A stretch of 9,046 nt of DNA from NCBI GenBank assembly GCA_902797925.1, contig CADBUT010000262.1:1-9046 (forward strand), given 5' to 3'. Positions 6,531-9,046 of the stretch are shown here, one piece after another. A model generated the notes under the pieces. That model did not search any database, was not told the origin of the DNA, and saw only the letters and a program-made list of their open reading frames with translations. Position numbers and translations under genes: made by a program. The stretch is from an uncultured Spirochaetaceae bacterium. Its GTDB lineage: Bacteria; Spirochaetota; Spirochaetia; Treponematales; Treponemataceae. Position 1 is the stretch's first letter, and each line of letters opens with the position of its first letter.

Positions 6531-6693
6531 ATTGTGGTACTGTCTGACGCAGAAACGATGCAGCACTACCCCGCGCCGTTTGACGGAGAGCGCACATCAG
6601 AATATCGACGGCGAGCTGCTGCCCGAAATAGGCTACCTCATCAACAAAAAATATTGGCAATCCATAAAATCAAGGAGGCTTATAAATAATTAG
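6531..6693 (+). pseudogene. Broken GNAT acetyltransferase
   Basis: Two frames carry GNAT pieces. The first, from 6537, reads VLSDAETMQHYPAPFDGER, the N-terminal 'sdpevmkyyp.pf' region of acetyl-CoA-dependent GNAT N-acetyltransferases. The second, in the +1 frame, reads DGELLPEIGYLINKKYW (about 6607-6657), the 'EIGY.I...yWgkGyatEA' region just before the acetyl-CoA loop, and ends at TAG 6691. About 50-60 residues normally lie between these blocks, and the acetyl-CoA loop and C-terminal half are missing. There is no start codon (a TGA is at 6528). It is a decayed relic with an internal deletion, a frameshift and a lost 3' half. Confidence 0.75.
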
Positions 6694-6745
6694 CAAATGA
6701 AAGCGAACACTTAAAGCATAATTCCATTGATATTAAATGTCTCTT

Positions 6746-6814
6746 GTCATTGAGACTCAATGACGCTCGTCATCGACACTCAATCATGGTCGTCATTGAG
6801 CCTCAATGTAAGGC
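6746..6814 (+). repeat. Three tandem 23-bp repeats with internal dyad
   Basis: Units at 6746-6768, 6769-6791 and 6792-6814 all begin GTCAT and share a CTCAAT core. The first holds a perfect 9-bp dyad GTCATTGAG-A-CTCAATGAC. The third keeps seven pairs (CATTGAG-C-CTCAATG). The second is degenerate. A related segment lies inverted at 8229-8258. The stretch 6694-6745 is featureless AT-rich DNA apart from a stray AAGGAGG at 6672-6678 with no gene after it. Confidence 0.8.
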
Positions 6815-6851
6815 TTCTTTAAAAAGGGCTTGTTTTCGATCAAAATTCTTA

Positions 6852-6979
6852 CACGAAACGGAACGTTTATAGACTAGAAACGTTTCGTTTACTGACAGTA
6901 AACGTTTCATTTTATAATAGGAAACAAAACGTTTCATAATAGTAAACGAAAAATTTCCTATTATGAAACAAAATGTTTC
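6852..6979. repeat. Iteron-like array of GAAAC/GTTTC dyads upstream of the DpnI-like gene
   Basis: Five to six imperfect units end in GTTTC at 6886, 6908, 6935, 6957 (as ATTTC) and 6979, a spacing of 22, 27, 22 and 22 bases, close to two helical turns. Three adjacent 22-bp units start at 6914, 6936 and 6958. Most units contain GAAAC or GTAAAC facing GTTTC, including the perfect palindrome GAAACGTTTC (6877-6886) and CGTTTACTG-A-CAGTAAACG (6886-6904). An 11-bp inverted repeat ATAATAGGAAA/TTTCCTATTAT (6914-6924/6954-6964) overlies it. The regular phase suggests repeated protein-binding sites. Confidence 0.7.
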
Positions 6980-7090
6980 TAGTGAATGTTGGATATGTAC
7001 CTAAATAATGATGGAAATTACAGAAATTAGTATAAACAAGTATTTATCGTACGTGATTTATGATGCCTACAAATAATTTTTAATATGGTT

Positions 7091-7096
7091 TATAAT
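7091..7096 (+). promoter_or_regulatory. Candidate -10 box for the DpnI-like gene
   Basis: A perfect TATAAT lies 27 bases before the ATG at 7124. I see no good -35 at the right distance (TACAAA at 7068-7073 is weak), so an activator may be needed. No Shine-Dalgarno precedes the ATG. Start near 7103 would give a leader of only about 20 bases. The rest of 6980-7090 holds nothing else I can name. Confidence 0.45.
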
Positions 7097-7123
7097 ACAA
7101 AAGTCTTTACAGCTTAATATCAA

Positions 7124-7894
7124 ATGACATTTGAATTTAATACGGTTTTAGCAGAAAATTATCACAGCAATTCTCAGAAAAGCAGGGTTCTTACAGAAGA
7201 TTGGGTTGAAAGGAATTTATATTGCCCTATTTGTGGAAAACCATATATTAATAGATATGAAAACAATCACCCTACAGGAGATTTTTTCTGTAAAGATTGT
7301 TCTTCTGATTTTGAATTGAAAAGTAAGGAAAGTAATTCTGGGAAACTATCTAAAACCATTACAGATGGTGAATACACAACAATGATTTCTAGAATTACAT
7401 CTATGAGAAATCCCAACTTCTTTTTTATGACCTATAACAATTTTCAAGTAAATAATCTTATCCTGATTCCTAATCATTTTTTTACACCACAGATAATCAT
7501 AAAAAGAAAACCTCTTGGTCCAAATGCAAGAAGAGCTGGTTGGACTGGCTGTAATATAGATATTTCTGCAATTCCTGATTCAGGAAAAATATTTATAATA
7601 AAAAATCAAATTGAAATTGAGCATAAATCTGTTCTTGCAAGTTATGCTAAAACTAAGACCCTGAAAACATCAAATCTTGATTCTCGCGGCTGGCTTTTAG
7701 ATACATTAAATTGTATTGAACAAATACCGACTAAAGATTTCACTTTAAACCAAGTTTATGCATTCGAACCAGAATTAAAAAAGAAGCACCCCGAAAATAA
7801 CTTCGTTAAAGACAAAATTCGACAGCAACTTCAATATCTTCGGGATAAAGGTTTTGTTGAATTCGTAACTCCTGGACATTATAGAAAAATCTAA
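7124..7894 (+). CDS. dpnC: DpnI-like methyl-directed restriction endonuclease
   Basis: A 256-residue homologue of pneumococcal DpnI (254 residues), which cuts GATC only when the adenine is N6-methylated. It is collinear with DpnI almost end to end. The N-terminal PD-(D/E)xK domain (about 1-183) carries D53, E64 and K66 (ELK), at the same numbers as in DpnI. The zinc site is C34/C37 (CPIC) with C56/C59 (CKDC). W140 in RRAGWTGCNID is the counterpart of DpnI Trp138. The C-terminal winged helix (about 184-256), with IRQQLQYLRDKGFVEF, is the second methyl-GATC reader. The start is fixed by alignment to DpnI; no Shine-Dalgarno is present. No methyltransferase is nearby, as expected since unmethylated host DNA is safe. 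The gene is markedly AT-rich and contains no GATC. Identity is by recall of the DpnI sequence; activity is inferred. Confidence 0.95.
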   Translation: MTFEFNTVLAENYHSNSQKSRVLTEDWVERNLYCPICGKPYINRYENNHPTGDFFCKDCSSDFELKSKESNSGKLSKTITDGEYTTMISRITSMRNPNFFFMTYNNFQVNNLILIPNHFFTPQIIIKRKPLGPNARRAGWTGCNIDISAIPDSGKIFIIKNQIEIEHKSVLASYAKTKTLKTSNLDSRGWLLDTLNCIEQIPTKDFTLNQVYAFEPELKKKHPENNFVKDKIRQQLQYLRDKGFVEFVTPGHYRKI

Positions 7895-7900
7895 AAAATA

Positions 7901-7930
7901 CTTGATCTATTTTTAAATTTGATCAAGGAT
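7901..7930 (+). promoter_or_regulatory. GATC hairpin overlapping the ribosome site of the downstream gene
   Basis: CTTGATC (7901-7907) and GATCAAG (7921-7927) form a 7-bp perfect stem with a 13-base AT loop. The right arm covers part of AAGGAT (7925-7930), the Shine-Dalgarno six bases before the ATG at 7937. Both arms hold the recognition site of the upstream nuclease. It could lower translation of the second gene. Confidence 0.5.
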
Positions 7931-7936
7931 CCGCCT

Positions 7937-8134
7937 ATGAAAACATTTATTTTTTATAGTCCAGAAGGAAGCACATATTCCCCAGAAAACAATCTTTGTG
8001 AAAATTTTCAAATATTAGGATTTGAAGAAGATATTTCACAACAACGTGCATTACAAAAATTTCTATTACAGAATTCATGGGTATCAGAATATGGATTTTC
8101 AATCGAAAAAATAATGATAAAACAGGTAGTTTGA
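7937..8134 (+). CDS. Small acidic protein linked to the DpnI-like gene
   Basis: A 65-residue protein, MKTFIFYSPEGSTYSPENN then ENFQILGFEEDISQQRALQKFLLQNSW. I chose the ATG at 7937, six bases after AAGGAT, over an upstream in-frame TTG at 7919. The 'FYSPEG.T.SPENN..EN.QILGF' layout resembles small uncharacterised proteins found beside varied genes in anaerobes, from memory only. It has no signal peptide, membrane segment or zinc motif. It lies 42 bp after the nuclease stop on the same strand and probably shares its transcript. In pneumococcus the DpnI gene is also followed by a small gene of unknown role (dpnD); position is analogous, but I see no convincing sequence match. A modulator of the nuclease is a guess. 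Confidence 0.7.
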   Translation: MKTFIFYSPEGSTYSPENNLCENFQILGFEEDISQQRALQKFLLQNSWVSEYGFSIEKIMIKQVV

Positions 8135-8228
8135 AAACTATCTGAATTTCTGGAACATATCACAAAAATTTTTCTGTAGCTCGAATGCTAAATGAATTAA
8201 ACTTATGGTTGCTAATCATATAATAAAT

Positions 8229-8258
8229 CGTCATGATGACGAGTCACATTGACTCCTC
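8229..8258 (-). repeat. Inverted copy of the 23-bp repeat segment, right border of the DpnI cassette
   Basis: Read on the minus strand this segment contains TCAATG, three bases, CTCGTCATC, two bases, GAC. The left repeat at 6757-6777 has TCAATG, three bases, CTCGTCATC, GAC on the plus strand. The two thus face each other across the nuclease cassette. A local palindrome CGTCATGATGACG (8229-8241) is included. The gap 8135-8228 holds no supported gene. Confidence 0.5.
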
Positions 8259-8668
8259 TTCTTGCCCTGAGCAATCTTTCTATCGGATACAACCGCGTTC
8301 CTTTATGTTCTCCCGTTGCTCTTGAAATGTTTCCATGCGACAAGCTTTTGGTCTGCGGCGCAAACGGCTCGGGTAAATCAACTCTTTTAAAGACAATTCT
8401 CGGAATAGAAAAACCTCTCGGCGGAACTATCCGCTATAACGGAAAAAACAGCATTGCCTATTGCAAGCAGGACTTTCCGAATCCTGATTTTCTTGTTACG
8501 GCAGAAGAAGTTGTTGCAATGGGCTTGTACAAAAAAAAGCATTCAAAAGAGCAGATTGAAGCTTCTATGAAAAAAACGGAATGTTACCAGCTTAGAAAGC
8601 GGCTTTTTTACACGCTTTCTGGCGGCGAACGGCAGAGGGTTTCTCTTGCAAGGTGTTTCTGTTCCGGG
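8249..8668 (+). pseudogene. Truncated ABC-transporter ATPase (metal-type, ZnuC-like)
   Basis: The frame from the TTG at 8249 encodes the first 140 residues of an ABC ATPase. It has an A-loop region LSIGYNRVPL, Walker A GANGSGKST (37-45), Q-loop Gln74 (CKQDFP) and ABC signature LSGGERQR (123-130). Similarity stops at LARCFCSG; the Walker B aspartate-glutamate, D-loop and H-switch are all absent. The frame then runs antisense through a phage-like gene to 8779. There is no Shine-Dalgarno or ATG at the 5' side, and a TGA lies four codons before the TTG, so the 5' end is probably cut too. It cannot make a working ATPase. Affinity to the Zn/Mn group is my impression from the overall layout, not proven. 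Confidence 0.85.
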
Positions 8669-8772
8669 AATGTCTCTGCAATTTCGCGCAGGTCTTTCTC
8701 GGTTACGATAAGCGGATTGTCTATTGAACCGAAGACGCCTGCTTTTGCAAGTTCTCTTTTTCTTGTTTTCAT
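8659..8772 (-). pseudogene. N-terminal remnant of a phage-protease-like gene
   Basis: On the minus strand the ATG at 8772-8770 opens a frame of 54 codons to 8608. The first 38 residues contain AKAGVFGSIDNPLIVTE then KDLREIAETFPEQ, the layout of the N-terminus of Mu-like phage head-maturation proteases ('iAkaG.f....vt..dL.eiaenf'). After residue 38 the frame is merely antisense to the ABC gene, so the gene is cut near 8659-8668. Its start overlaps the stop of an upstream frame by ATGA, as in packed phage operons. The phage assignment rests on a short motif and is moderate. Confidence 0.6.
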
Positions 8773-8831
8773 GCCTTAAGCATAGCGGAGCTGGAAATGT
8801 CGTGCTTGAATTTTGGCACTGCAAAAATGCA
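8769..8831 (-). pseudogene. C-terminal remnant of the gene upstream of the phage-like protease
   Basis: On the minus strand a frame ending FAVPKFKHDISSSAMLKA stops at TGA 8771-8769, overlapping the next ATG as ATGA. The frame can be read back only into a terminator near 8859, so most of the gene is gone. The precise left border is unclear and the product unknown. Confidence 0.3.
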
Positions 8832-8858
8832 GCGTTTGCGGCAGTTTGTTGTGCGGAC

Positions 8859-8894
8859 AAAAAAAAGCCCCGGAGGCTCTGCACCTTCGGGGCT
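8859..8894 (-). terminator. Intrinsic terminator of the right-edge gene
   Basis: An 11-bp GC-rich stem (8866-8876/8884-8894, one mismatch in the minus-strand RNA, 7-base loop) is followed on the minus strand by eight T (8866-8859). It lies about 20 bases past the stop at 8913. Confidence 0.9.
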
Positions 8895-8912
8895 GTGTAT
8901 TACGACTGGTTA

Positions 8913-9046
8913 TTATTTACCGTTATAACGGCTTAGTAATTCATGTATTTCGCTTTTTATGCCATCTATAAATAAATTGTCGTCCATACTGTCTAATTCG
9001 GAAATAGTCTTCCATTCACAGCAATCATGATTTTTTGAAGTAGGCG
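8913..9046 (-). CDS. C-terminal fragment of an unidentified protein, possibly Nudix hydrolase
   Basis: The last 44 codons of a gene entering from the right edge: NHDCCEWKTISELDSMDD, then NLFIDGIKSEIHELLSRYNGK and TAA (8915-8913). An 'E.kW.sl.EL..ld..lf..gik..i..ll' pattern is common at the C-termini of Nudix pyrophosphatases, but the Nudix box itself is outside the window, so the family call is a guess. That it is coding is supported by the terminator placed just after the stop. A perfect 10-bp palindrome CGTTATAACG (8921-8930) lies within the last codons. Confidence 0.5.
   Translation of the reverse strand, partial: PTSKNHDCCEWKTISELDSMDDNLFIDGIKSEIHELLSRYNGK

Noticed and set aside
6746..6979. 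Possible CRISPR array
   Set aside because: Units are contiguous 22-23-bp repeats with no unique spacers and internal dyads, and no cas genes are nearby.
8135..8228. Possible third gene of the DpnI operon
   Set aside because: Short frames such as FSVARMLNELNLWLL occur, but none has a ribosome site and a full open frame.
8543..8884. 113-codon minus-strand frame across the ABC relic, phage relic and terminator
   Set aside because: It crosses the strong terminator at 8859-8894 and uses the wrong frame for both relics; its composition (Arg/Lys runs) is not protein-like.

Overview
The window looks like a chromosomal accessory region of a low-GC, host-associated bacterium. My best guess is a gut or rumen spirochaete of the Treponema type. 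That guess rests on remembered resemblance of the proteins and of the 'cttcgac'/'cattgag' intergenic palindromes, not on a marker gene. Strand use is blocky: minus from 1 to about 4414, plus from about 4685 to 8668, and minus again to the right edge. Strong Shine-Dalgarno sites move two starts inward relative to the longest frames.

Left block (minus strand): the 5' end of a secreted, cellulase-like GH5 glycoside hydrolase with a G9 tract before its signal peptide; a palindrome-rich spacer; a DUF234-type AAA ATPase; a ~106-bp long-hairpin repeat; a cytoplasmic type-B carboxylesterase; and an operon of an unknown 102-residue protein overlapping an XRE regulator, closed by a clear terminator. 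The 9-mer TTCAGTATA/TATACTGAA occurs three times upstream of the ATPase and once upstream of the XRE operon, so the two may share a regulator.

Middle block (plus strand): an exported YARHG-domain protein overlaps by 4 bp a membrane zincin-like DUF3267 protein. Upstream of them lies the amputated 3' end of a second YARHG gene. This remnant now carries a good sigma70-type promoter (TTGAAT-17-TATAAT) for the intact copy. A broken GNAT acetyltransferase follows.

Right block: the most interesting part is an AT-rich cassette encoding a full-length homologue of the methyl-directed endonuclease DpnI, with catalytic residues D53, E64 and K66, four zinc cysteines and the C-terminal winged helix conserved. 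No methyltransferase is nearby. A 65-residue partner gene follows, behind a hairpin built from two GATC sites that overlaps its Shine-Dalgarno. Upstream of the nuclease lie three 23-bp tandem repeats and a 22-bp iteron-like GAAAC/GTTTC array. Related 'TCAATG...CTCGTCATC' segments in inverted orientation bracket the cassette. It sits between the dead acetyltransferase and a dead ABC-transporter ATPase gene that is cut off after its signature motif and joined tail-to-tail to the start of a phage-protease-like gene. The whole reads as an insertion hotspot with a restriction module aimed at Gm6ATC-methylated incoming DNA. The right edge has a strong minus-strand terminator and the C-terminus of a possible Nudix-type protein.
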